Shown piece after piece: positions 21,960 through 32,355 of a stretch of DNA of 64,000 nucleotides. The position numbers and the translations under genes are program-made. The notes under the pieces are model-generated. The model was not told the DNA's origin. It saw nothing but the letters and a program-made list of their open reading frames with translations, and searched no databases. This stretch comes from Gaeumannomyces sp. JS-464 (lineage: Eukaryota; Ascomycota; Sordariomycetes; Magnaporthales; Magnaporthaceae). The stretch lies in contig NGZR01000004.1 of the NCBI GenBank assembly GCA_002197995.1, forward strand, positions 2,170,001-2,234,000. The letters run 5' to 3'. How positions within the stretch are numbered: position 1 is the first letter of the stretch; each line of letters begins with the position of its first letter.

Positions 21960-24900
21960 TAATACCTCGTTAAAAAGGGGAAAATAATATAACTATAGCA
22001 AGCAGTAATAAAAAGCTTAAAAAGGAAAAAACTACGGTTTTTACCTTTAACGGTATTAAATACGACCTTAATAAAACCGCTAATACGGCCAGCCTTTTTA
22101 AACTTAAAACGGACGAAATCGCTAAAAACCAAACCGAAGTAAAGCAGTTTACTGCGAAATTGGTATCCTTTAAAACACTTATCGCAATCCGAACGTACAA
22201 ATTCCCGTTCCCGGACCTTTACGAAAGGGAAAACGGCAAGCTTAAAACGTTTTTTACCGAGTGCAAAAGCTATTTTAAGTTTTACGAATAGCAATTCGTA
22301 AATGAAAAACAAAAAGTCGCTTACGCTGCTACCAAGCTGGACGGCAAAGTAAAAAAATAGTTCCAGCCGACCTAAAGCGATTACTTTAAAAAGTATAAAA
22401 ATAGCTAAAAAACTACCAAATTTATTTTCGCCAATTTCGAAACCTTCGGAAAAAAAGTCGGAAAAGTGTTCGGAATAATCGACAAAACCCGAATCGCCGA
22501 AAGAAATTTGCTAGCTTTTAAATAGCGAAAGCTTACAGCCAAATACGCAACGAACTTTTAACGGATTAATATTAAGCTTAATTAAAACGACGCCACGTTA
22601 ATATTGCATTTTTACAACGGATTGCGCGAAAACGTAAAAAACGAACTCGCGAAACAAAATCGCTTCGAATTTTTTACAAACTACGTTAAAAACGCGGTCC
22701 GTATTAGCGATAAATTGTATAAACGATAATAAAAAAAAATATAATTTTAAAAACGCGGCGTAAAATAACAAAGCCAATTAGAAAAAGGCTAAATAGCAAC
22801 CCATTACGGCTTATAAAACGCACTTAAACCTTATAAACTTTAATGCGGAAGCCGCTTACCAATAATAAAAGCAATAAAAAAAAACAAAAACAAAACCCGA
22901 AAAACGGGAAGTGTTTTAAATGCGGCTAAATTGGCCACGTAAAAATTAACTGCCTTTAGCGGGATAATAACCGCTAAATAGCGAACCTTTAACGAACGTA
23001 AAAAAGCTTAACATAAAAGGAATTATGCTTTAAAGCAGCGTTTAACTGGACGAGTTATTACGATAAACTGTATGCCATATACCAGTTTAATAAAAAGGTT
23101 ACCGGATAATACCTTCGAAAACCTCGAAACATTTGCATATTTAAAATTACAAAGCTCGAATATAATAGCAAAAGCGAATAACGCGTTATTTTTAAACCTA
23201 CAAATTTGGAAGGAAAAAACAACGCCGCTTTTTAAAAAACTTAAAAGGAAACGATTTTAACAAACGGCGTAAAAGAAAAAAAGCTCGAAAAAAAGCCTTT
23301 AAGCTAAACACATTTTTTTCGAAAATCGAAAAACTTTAACACCGACGTTAAAATAAACCGAAGTGGTTAAAACTTTAAAACGGCCGAGTTTTAAAAACGA
23401 GCGGAAAGCCCGAACGGCGGAACCTCCGTGCTTATAATTCGCGAAAAGCAAACAAATTAGAAAAACTAGCACGCTTTTACGCCTTTTAATATTTCGGCGT
23501 ATTTTTAAAACGTTAAGGTTTTAAAACACTTAAATGGCTCGTTATATTACGCTACCTTAGCGAACGAAAACGACGGCTAACCCTTATCGTAGTTTAACGA
23601 CCAATAGGAAGTTAAGTATGCTAGTTATAGGTTTAACGACGTAAACGAGCCAAAACAAACTGCGTTAAAACCCGAAAACCACCTTAGTATCGATATAAAA
23701 CATTTTAAACATTTATACCTTTTTTAAGCAAAATGCATCCATAGGAAATGCAAATTCCACTTACGACCTAAGCTTAAATACGATTTTTTTTCACGAAAAT
23801 TGGAAAGCGAGCTAAAAGTTAAGCCCCGTTTAATATTCCAATTGCCACGGTAAAAGCCAGCCCAAATCGGCAGGTTTACCGCAATTTTTAAACCCAACGA
23901 GCGGTACTTAATGCTATATATTACTAAAATATTTAATTAAGGGAAATGCGAAATTGCGAAATGCAAAAAACATATAGCATAAAAAGCGAAAGCTTAGCAT
24001 TAAAAAATCGCGCGAACGTACTTACCGTTTAACCCGGATAAAAAAACAAACGTACGGTATTCGTTCCTTTTACCAAAAAACTAAAAAAACCACTTAAACG
24101 GAAAGCACGGAGTAAAAAAAGAAAAAAACCGATAAAAACCCTCGCGATAGCAAAATTAATTTAACCGTACAACTTATTAACATTCCAAATAAAATATTAA
24201 AAAAAAAGGTTAAAATAATAATCGATTGCGAAGTATAAAGCGATTACGTATCGTTATAAACGGTTAAACGGTATAAAATTCCTATAAAACGGAAATATTA
24301 ACCGTATTAACTAAAAACAGTTAAAAAAATACCTATCGCTTATAATAAAAAATAAATCGACCGAAAAACACAGCCAATAATATTACGCACCCGGAATAAG
24401 GAAAACGTTATTATTATACTGGATAAGTTAAATATAAAAAAAACGTGATTTTCGAAATCCTTTAGCTTAGGAAAAACAATTTACAAATAAATTGGGCTAA
24501 CGGGTAAGTTTAATAGGAAAAGCTACAAATAACTAAAACGGTTTACCAATTATAAACCTTAAACCGTAAGCATAAAAAGCAACGAAAAAAGGTTATAACG
24601 GTAATAAAACTTAGCAATTCACTTTTGCATTTAGCATTAACGAATACGCGACTATCCAAAACGAAAAGCGATTAAAACAGTTTAATTAACACTAAAAAAC
24701 GGCTCGCAAATATTCCGGAGGAATACTATAAATACGAAAAATTGTTTCGGAAAAACCTAAAAACGGTGCTTCCCGAATATAAACCATTCGATTTGGAAAT
24801 TAAACTTAAACCAAAAACACAGCTTAAATACCAAAAGCTATACCAATTTAGCTTTCGATAGCAAAAAGTGCTAAAAAAACAGCTAAAAAACTTACAAAAG

Positions 24901-27420
24901 GGATATATTAAATACTTTTCTACTTTTTAGTAAAACACGAAATCCTATAAAAAAAAAAAAACGGGACGGAACGAATATATATCGATTATTGCCCGTTAAA
25001 CGAGGCTACGATAAAAGATCGGTATTTTTTGCTTTTTATTAACAAATTGCGCGATAAGCTTAGCAAAGCTTAGTACTTTACGGCTTTAAACCTACGGAAA
25101 GCTTATAGTTTAATACGAATTAAAAAGGGCTAAAAATGGCTTACGGCTTTTAAAACGAAGTTTAAATGCTACGAGTTTTTAATAATAACCTTCGGGCTTA
25201 CTAACGCACCAGTTACGTTTTAAAAGATAATTAACTATATATTACGCGAATATTTTAACGTTTTCGTTTTCGCGTATTTAAACGATATTTTAATTTTTTT
25301 TAAAAACAATGGAAAAGCATAAGCAGCACGTATATAAAATGCTTTAAAAGCTGCTTAACGCAAAGCTTTTTATTAAACCAAAAAAATGCGAATGGCATTC
25401 GCAAAAAGTCGCTTTTTTAAAGTTCGTAATTATATTTAAACAAATTTGCATAAATCCTAAAAAAATCGAAAAAATCCAAAAATGGCCTATATTTAAAAAC
25501 ATTACGGAAGTCCGAAAGTTTTTAAGGTTTTTAAACTTTTATAAACGGTTTATTCGTAATTACAGCAAAATCGCTACACTATTTACGAACTTTACTAAAA
25601 ACAACCACCAGTTTTATTAAAAAAGGCAAAAACAAAAGGCTTTCGAGCTATTACGAAACGCTATATTAAAAAAACCAATATTAATATTTTTAAACTTAAA
25701 AAAACCTTTCGAAGTTAAAACTAATACGTCGAATTACGCGATCGGCGGCTAATTCGAATAACGAAACGACCAAAAACGGTTGCACTTTTATACGTTCTTT
25801 TCGCAAAAATTAAACGAACCTAAATTAAATTACCAAATTTACGATAAAAAACTTTTAGCAATAATTTAAGCATTCGAAAAATGGCGGCCATACTTTTATA
25901 AAGCAAAACATTAGGTTGTAATATATATAAACCATAAAAACTTAACGCATTTTATTATAAGCAAAAACTTAAACAAACGACAAATCCGTTAAAACGAGTT
26001 TTTGCAAAACTACGATATCCGGATCGAATACCAAAAAAGGTCGAAAAACGGCCGAACGAACGCTTTAAGCCGACAATTAAACCACCAGGTCGCAATACTT
26101 AAAAAAACACGAGTAATCCTAGCGGAAAAACCAAACGGATTTTTAATCCCGGCATAAAAAATACTTGCGAAAACGGTCCAATAAGGAAAAGTTTAAACCC
26201 TAAAAAAAATCCAACAAATTTATAACCAGCTGGCATACGGCTATTAAAACGTAACCAAAATATAAAAACGGCTATAATAATATTACGGGTTTATAAAAAC
26301 TTAAGCCGAAATACAAAACGTAATAAAAAATTGCGAAAACTGCGCTAAAAATAAAGCTAGCAGGCATAAGCCTTATAGGCTTTTACAGCCATTGCTAACA
26401 CCGAGCGAGGCATAGCAAAAAGTTACTATAAACTTCGTTATTAAACTTCCCCAATTTAAAAAGCCAATAACAGGAGTTAAGTACGACAATATATTGGTAA
26501 TAGTAAATAGGCTTACCAAATACGCTTTATTTTTACCATATAAAAAAAGCAGCAACACTACGAAACTAGCGTACGTTTTTATTAAGCACGTAATAGCGGA
26601 ACATAATACGCCGAACCGTTTAATTACGGATAAAAACAAGCTATTTACAAGCAAATTTTAAAAAAAACTTACGAGTAAGTTAAAAGCGGAACACTTTTTA
26701 TCCATAGCCTACCACTTTTAAACAAATGGATAAACGAAACGGATAAATTAAACCATAAAGTAGTATTTACGTTATTACGTTAATTATAAATAAAACAACT
26801 AGGTATAACTACTCCCCCTATAGCTTAATTCGCTTATAATAGCTTAATTTATAAAAGCATAAAAACTATACCGTTTTATGCGAATTACGGGTTTACGCCT
26901 ATAGCGTATAAAAAACCCAAGGCAGGAAAACATGCCTTAGCAGCAAAAATACAAGTAACGGAGCTTACCAAATTGCACAAACACTTTTAAGCAAAGCTAA
27001 AAAAGCTACGGCACCGCATAACTACTTAAACAAATAAAAAAAGGATTAAAAAACCAATTTTCAAAAAAAAGAATAGCGTTTATCTTTTTCGACGAAATAT
27101 CAAAACGAAACGACCAAACGATAAGTTAAACCACAAAAAACTAGGACCTTTTAAAATATTAAAAAAGGTTTCGAACGTAAATTACAAATTTCGACTACCG
27201 CTAATTATAAAATCCCACCCGGTTTTTTATATTTCCCTATTCGAACTAACGCTACCAGGCTTTAAAAGCAACGAATTAATAGAAATCGACTTAAAATAAA
27301 AGTACGAAATTAAAAAAAATTTAAATTACAAGCTAAAAAACAAGCCTAAAAAGTACTTAATTAAATGGAAAAAATACGGCCACGAAAAAAACACGTAAAA
27401 AAAACCAACTTTATAAACTA
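21960..27420 (+). pseudogene. gag-pol of gypsy B, riddled with stops
   Basis: Landmarks: CCHC knuckle at 22,906-22,959 (CFKCG, stop, IGHVKINC) with all zinc ligands kept; RT box YLND at about 25,275-25,286; RNase H near 25,705-25,745 (TNTSNYAIGG, where TDASDYAIGG is usual); integrase core at about 26,425-26,660 (KYDNILVIVNRLTKYALFLP, LITDKNKLF); chromodomain at about 27,340-27,425 (YLIKWKKYGHEKNT). Asp-to-Asn changes and Gln/Trp-to-stop changes inactivate it throughout. Confidence 0.9.
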
Positions 27421-27532
27421 CTAAAAAGCTTTAGCGGGGTACCGATAAAAGCACTTACAAAAAAGTTAGCAAAAAAAAAAAAAAAAAGGTTTTAAAAAAA
27501 AAGTCCAATATCGTTAAACTTTTTTTTAAACA

Positions 27533-27602
27533 GTCGTACCGGGATTTAAACCCGAAACCTCGGCAAAAAGACCAAAGCCACGCCTAATGCGCTACAAAAC
27601 CA
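27533..27602 (-). other. tRNA-like sequence in the gypsy B 3' region
   Basis: This is the counterpart of 20,002-20,072 in gypsy A. The A box TAGCGCATTAGG is intact, while the B box is GGTTTAAATCC, with the central CG changed to TA as RIP would do. A CTTTTTG loop between potential stem halves suggests a Lys-type anticodon, but the acceptor stem does not form, so I do not call a tRNA gene. Confidence 0.55.
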
Positions 27603-27660
27603 AAAAAGTTATTAAAAGGAATCGCAATTTACTTTAGTTAAAAAAGGCAAACAGGTTTAA

Positions 27661-28196
27661 ATTAAAATTAACCTCGAACGCTTGTTAACCGAAAAAAAAA
27701 AAAGAGCCACGAATGGCTTAAACTGTAAGGAAGCCCGGCGAGCCTCCCGGTCGGCCTCCTCCCGCTCGACACGCTTTAACTTTTCCATAGCGTTAATACC
27801 ACAACAAATTGCACGCATTTTCTTTTTAAACCATATTTTTTTTTATTTTCGCAAACGCTCGAGTTTGTTATCCAAAGTACGACGTTCGTTATTTAAAGCG
27901 CGACGTTTTTTTTCCACCGTTTCGACCTCCGCTTCTATTTGCTAGTATTAAAGGCCGATAAAACGAAACTGCTCGGGCGAAAAACTCAAAATGTTGCAAT
28001 TTGTGCGGTTTCGACTAAAGCACTCCGCGTACCGAAAGGAGTTTTAAAAGGAGGCTTCGCACTTTTCACGCTTTAAAACCTCGTAACAAAAAAAGCAAAA
28101 AAGCATTTTAATAAAGGAAAAAACGATTTAAGCAAGCAAATCCTTACGCTAAAGGGTTTTTTTCGCAAAAGAACGTTTTCGCACCCGACCAAACAT
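27661..28196 (-). pseudogene. Antisense accessory ORF of gypsy B: coiled-coil protein
   Basis: Minus-strand reading starts at 28,196 (MFGRVRKRSF) and, with a few RIP stops, gives a region with several cysteines and then a long heptad-like stretch (IEAEVETVEKKRRALNNE, TLDNKLERLRK, AMEKLKRVEREEADREAR). This is coherent coding text on the strand opposite to gag-pol, between the chromodomain and the 3' LTR. From memory, related Cys-rich coiled-coil proteins are common among fungal predicted proteins. The function is unknown; DNA or RNA binding is only a guess. Confidence 0.55.
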
Positions 28197-28311
28197 TTTG
28201 TTAAAACAAAAAAAAGATAGGAAATGGTAAAAAAGGAAAGTACTTACCACTAACAAAAGGCGGGGCGATAAAACGTAGCTAAAAAAACTTGGCTTAAAAA
28301 AGGAAACCTAA

Positions 28312-28599
28312 TATTACGACTAATATGCAGGCCCTAGGGCGGCAAAACGGAAGGGGTCCTAAGCGGTGCCCCTGCCCCGCACCCGGACATGTGGAATTAC
28401 GTAACTCCAGCTAAATTTCTAAATTTGTATTAAGAAAACTACAAATCCATAAAGCCAAAGGGATTTTTAAATCTGTGTTAACGAAACTATAAATCCATAA
28501 ATCCAACCCAACGTAAAGCAAAAGGCAGCGTGTATATAAAGGATGGATTTCCTACTGTTTTAAATAGCTTTAACTAAAGCTTCGGCATTAATCAACTTA
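28312..28599 (+). repeat. 3' LTR of gypsy B, left part
   Basis: It starts TATTACGAC (ancestral TGTTACGAC) and is interrupted after CTTA by the Tc1-like element. It continues at 29,996-30,138. Joined length is about 431 bp including the TA duplication, against 429 bp for the 5' LTR. Confidence 0.9.
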
Positions 28600-29995
28600 C
28601 AGTCGGTGGATAAAAGTATCGGTAATTTCTCCACACCGCACCCAACCCCTATTATCACCACTACAATTAAATCTGGCACAATAACACAACCAATGCTTTA
28701 ATTTGTATAGTAAATATATGGTTAGAAAGAGCAAAAGTCGTAAATTTTACCAGTTTTTATCTAATATTTTGTGTACCAGCCTTTGGCTTTGATAACCGCC
28801 TCCAACCTTGCCTTTATGCTTAAAGCCAACTTTTCCAGCACCTCCTCCTTCAACTCGTCCCACGCAGCGATAGCGGCCTGCACAAGCTTTTCACGGCTTT
28901 TTTCCGTTTTAGGAAGGGTTGCCAACTCGGGATTCCTATTGTAAATAGCTTCTTTCAGCAATTTCCATAAATTTTCGATAGGATTGAGATCAGGGGAATT
29001 CGCCGGCCATTTAATAAGTTGAACCCCATGCTCCCGAGCCCAATTTTAAAGCCATTCCTGAACCGATTTGCACGTGTGCGTAGGTGCGTTATCTTGTACG
29101 AAAATGCTTCCAGGTTCGCATATTGTTGGTAGGTTTTGTTGCAAGCAATCAAGCACAATCCGGCCTGTAACTCCCTTCTTTTTAGATTTCGGATCTCCAT
29201 ACATCGGCCATAACGCGGTACGAGATTTCCATGAAAACGCGGCCCAAAACATCTGGCCATGTCTTGTTGGCTTGCCTTTTGGCTGGACATTCTTAGGATC
29301 TAATTTGTTTTCCTATAAACAAAAAAACGGGCGAGTTAAAAAGGTTGGCGCAAAGGTGTAAATTAAGGGGCAAAACTTACTGGGCGACACCACACCCGCT
29401 TCGTACGTTCCCCTTCACCACGCACGATTGTCGACTCGTCAGAAAAAATCCAACTTTTCCAACGATAAGCTGGCGTATTTACATAAGCCTTTGCAAAAGC
29501 CAACCGTGCCAAAGCATTTTCCGGTGTCAAATGGGGCCTGCGAATTGCAGGGCGGTGCTCGATGCCCAGGTTTTCGAGGGCCTTGCTTACGGTCCGAAAA
29601 CTGCAATCCAAACGGCAAATATCCAATAAATCTACCGGCTTAATAAAAGGGTCGTTTTCAATAGCCTTTAGGAGATCATTAATATTACCCTGGGAAAGGA
29701 TAGGGGCCTTCCTGAACGAGGTTGTGATTTGGCTAATTCTTGGGCATTGTATCTGGATATGATCCCATAGGCGGTACTTGGAGATACGTCGTATTTGGCC
29801 GCCAACGCACGCACGGAAATGCTAACGGAATATTCTGCGAAAATCTTTGCCCTTTTATGAGAATACTCGCCCAACGGATTCTCCGGCCCTCGTTTGGGCA
29901 TGTTGTGAGCGTTGAGAAAGGTAGAGGGTGTGTTGTTGTGTCGGATTGAAATGCGGGGCAGAAAAATTTTTACCGATACTTTTGTCCACCGACTG
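28600..29995 (-). mobile_element. Tc1-like DNA transposon inserted in the gypsy B 3' LTR
   Basis: Inverted repeats of 25 bp (28,600-28,624 and 29,971-29,995, starting CAGTCGGTGGA) match at 24 of 25 positions and are flanked by TA at 28,598-28,599 and 29,996-29,997. The element is 1,396 bp and carries one transposase gene on the minus strand. It is scarcely touched by RIP. Confidence 0.95.
28761..29901 (-). pseudogene. Tc1-family DDE transposase with one intron, two lesions
   Basis: The start is ATG at 29,899-29,901 (MPKRGPENPLGEYSHKR) and the stop is at 28,761. An N-terminal helix-turn-helix (ALAAKYDVSPSTAYGIISRY) is followed by the DDE core: IFSDEST (first Asp), VQDNAPTHT (second Asp) and NSPDLNPIENLW (Glu). 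A canonical intron (GTAAGT to TAG) lies at 29,313-29,380. Two lesions break it: a one-base frameshift near 29,685 and an in-frame TAA at about 29,046-29,048 after QEWL, explicable as CAA to TAA. Between the second Asp and the Glu I count 38 residues, against 34 in Tc1 itself. Confidence 0.9.
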
Positions 29996-30138
29996 TAAGT
30001 TAGCTCCCAGGCATCCCCTGGGGCAAACAATTAAATTGTCCTTTTAAGTCACGTGTTCCCCTGTTTACCAGCACTAGCGATACTGTCCTCTCCACCCCCG
30101 AGGTGCCCTACCCTAAAAGCAGACCCCTGATTGTAACA
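29996..30138 (+). repeat. 3' LTR of gypsy B, outer part, little RIP
   Basis: This is the counterpart of 21,800-21,942. Every difference I compared is C or G here against T or A in the 5' LTR, so this piece kept nearly the ancestral sequence. Confidence 0.9.
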
Positions 30139-31050
30139 GCCGGCTTTAAATATCCGCCGTTTTTGCTTTTAGCACGAACTTAGTAAGGGTTCGGTAAGTT
30201 TCCAGGACGTCCGCTATGGTAAACGGCAAATCCTTGTTATCGGTAAGGGCTTTGCGGATGTTAAAACCCGTTTATTAGTTGGCCCAAGCCTGTTTTTCTT
30301 CCCGGATTTTAACGAAAACCCGGAAGTTTAAGCGGGGCGCCCGGGGTGCCCGGGCAGCCTGGGGTGCACGGTTTCGTAAGGCTTGTAGGGGTTGTTAAGG
30401 CTGTTAGTAAGCCGCCCGGGCTACCGACGCGTAGGTGGTTAGGGTCGAGCGCGTCGGATCGGGCGCGTTATGCGCAAGGGCTTTAAAAGGATTTCCTTCC
30501 TTTTGGGCCGGCGTCGGTAGGCCCAATAGGGCCCCTTTGGCGAAATCGAGGAAGCAAATTTTCCAATTGTCCGTTTCAGGTATGGCTTCCGCCGGAAGGA
30601 AAGCGATGCCGGCGTCGAAAAATCGGGCTAACGTGGCGCAAATCAAAGCCGTTTGGTTTGTTTGCGGGTGAAATTCGCGATAATGTCTGCCGCGGCCGCT
30701 GCGGCCGACCCGGGGGTCGGGCGTGTAGGCCGGGTTTAGGGGAGGTGGGAGGGGAAGGGGGGGAAGGGAAAGGGGCACCTGTACCGGTGCTGCCGTCGTT
30801 GGTGCCTTCCTGGCCCTGATCGAGCCCTGTTGGGTATTGCGAATTCCGCAACGGGGACGGCATGGTCGGATGCGCTGGCGCGCGGGGGGCCCGGGCGGCA
30901 GCGACGCGTTCCTTCGGGCCATTTGGCCGGCGAGGAGGGTGCGTGCCACCCTATTGGCCGAAGGGGGGGCTGTTGGCAACGGCATGTTGCCGTCGCCAGC
31001 GCCGTTAGCGGGCGTGGTTATTAGTGTTAGGTCGCTAATTGGCGGGTGTT
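30139..31050 (-). mobile_element. Tad1-like LINE fragment: 5' end and start of ORF1
   Basis: The minus strand is open from 30,985 to 30,404 (193 codons) and continues, with C-to-T stops, to the gypsy B insertion point (NFRVFVKIREEKQAW, then TIADVLETYRTLTKFVLKAK). The first 80 residues are Pro/Arg/Ala-rich, and the remainder resembles the gag-like ORF1 of Tad1 LINEs. The stop-free part is not visibly RIPed, while stops begin just left of 30,404. The right limit near 31,050 is inferred from the change of sequence character. The two other fragments at 21,190-21,513 and 11,959-14,154 continue the same ORF. Confidence 0.65.
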
Positions 31051-31385
31051 AAGGATTTGTATGCAATTTGGCAGTGTGCACTAACAGCGTAATGCCAAAA
31101 ATTGGTGAATTCGAGGAAGGTGCTAGCTGGGTATGCAGGAGGAGGAGGGGGTGGGAATTGTAAAGTGGATACCCAGGTGATTGATTGCTCGAATTAGAAA
31201 GCTCAATCGGGAAGCGCTATACCCAAAAGAGAAGTGACCGAAAACGGAAATGCCGCTAAACCGGCGGGGGATTTTCCATGGAATTACTTTACAGGTACTA
31301 CAATTCCCCGACGTGTCTATCCCGTATGAGATGCGTAACAAATCTGGTGAGAAAGAGACGGAGAATAAGATGAGAATGTACCGCC
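31051..31385. other. Spacer between LINE and lipase gene
   Basis: No gene is seen. It holds the 3' flank of the minus-strand lipase-like gene and the junction between transposon nest and genic DNA. Confidence 0.5.
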
Positions 31386-32355
31386 TTAGTAGCCTTCTTT
31401 TGCGAGCATGTCTGCTATGTCGAGGTATAATGCCAGCGCATTAAAGCTATTGTAGGGAACGTTAGCCATGGATCTGACAAGTCACCACCCCGAAGTTCCA
31501 GAAAATCTGAGTGGACACTTACGTTTCCTTTTGGCCCAGCATTTTTCTTACAGACCAGCCGAGGCGATTGGTCCAGTTGATGAGTCCCAGGTGCGTAACC
31601 CCCTTGATAGTGCCGCGGTACGACCCCCACTGGGCGCTGCGGACGGAGACGAGCCCGTCGTTGGGGCCCTCGCGCTCCTCGATGATGCGGTGGGAGACGC
31701 GGAAGGGCGACGTGAGCGGCGGGCGGCCGTCGGTCATGGCGCCGTACGAGAAATAGGCCGTGTCCGGGTGGTCCGGGTGGCCGGGTTGAAGACGCCGTCC
31801 ATGTAGCGCGGCGTCAGCTGCTCAAAGGCGCCCGTGTCGCGCCAGCCCATGGCTGAGGCGAGCAGGCCGCGCGCGCGCTCGAAGCGGTGGGGTCCCAGGG
31901 CGGAGATGACGTGGTCGGCGTAGGAGCTGCCGTGGTGCGGCGTCGAGACGGTCACCAGCGACGCGACGTTGAGCCTGCGGCCGGCGGCGGCGGTGCTCAT
32001 GGGGAGCAGCTCGGGCTCAAAGGCGGGCGAGGCCATGAGGCGGGCGTCGAGCCCGCCCATCGAGTGCGCGACGATGTTGACGGGCGTGCCGGCGGGCACG
32101 GCGGCGGCGATCTGCTCGGCCAGGCGGGCGGCGCGCACCTGGATCGAGGCCGAGGCCGGCACGGCGGGGGACGACGGTCACGCCGCGGGCCTCGAGCGCC
32201 GCCCGGATGCCGCGCCAGTACTCGATGGGCGGGAAGAGCTGCGCCAGCTCCAGGGTGGCGAAGCCGAGCAGGCCGTGGGCCAGGACGACTGGCAGCTTGG
32301 GACTTGCTACCGGGGAAACATTGTTAGAACAGCACGTGGCCGGGAGTAGCAGCAT
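31386..32355 (-). CDS. Triacylglycerol-lipase-like alpha/beta hydrolase (frame-disrupted)
   Basis: The product resembles fungal lipases of about 300 residues that hydrolyse ester bonds of acylglycerols. From ATG at 32,353-32,355: the strand before the oxyanion hole (LPVVLAHGLLGF), the nucleophile elbow VNIVAHSMGGLDAR with the catalytic Ser, then VTVSTPHHGS, the Asp block EGPNDGLVSV and the His block GVTHLGLINWTNRLGW. An intron (GTAAGT to CAATAG, 31,447-31,522) precedes a last exon, 31,386-31,446, ending LDIADMLAKEGY. Two single-base changes break the frame: one extra C in a C5 run at 32,166-32,170 and one missing C near 31,775. They cancel, so the region between is read one frame off. The N-terminus could be a mitochondrial presequence. 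All catalytic residues are present, which favours sequence error over decay. Confidence 0.8.

Larger units (their letters stand above)
21514..30138 (+). mobile_element. Ty3/gypsy element B (chromodomain type) with nested Tc1
   Basis: This full element is about 7.2 kb once the Tc1-like insertion is removed. LTRs start TGTTACGACC and end ATTGTAACA, and the target duplication GCCGG is exact (21,509-21,513 and 30,139-30,143). It has the same gene order as element A but a different U3. RIP is heavy up to about 28.3 kb and weak in the outer part of the 3' LTR. Confidence 0.92.
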
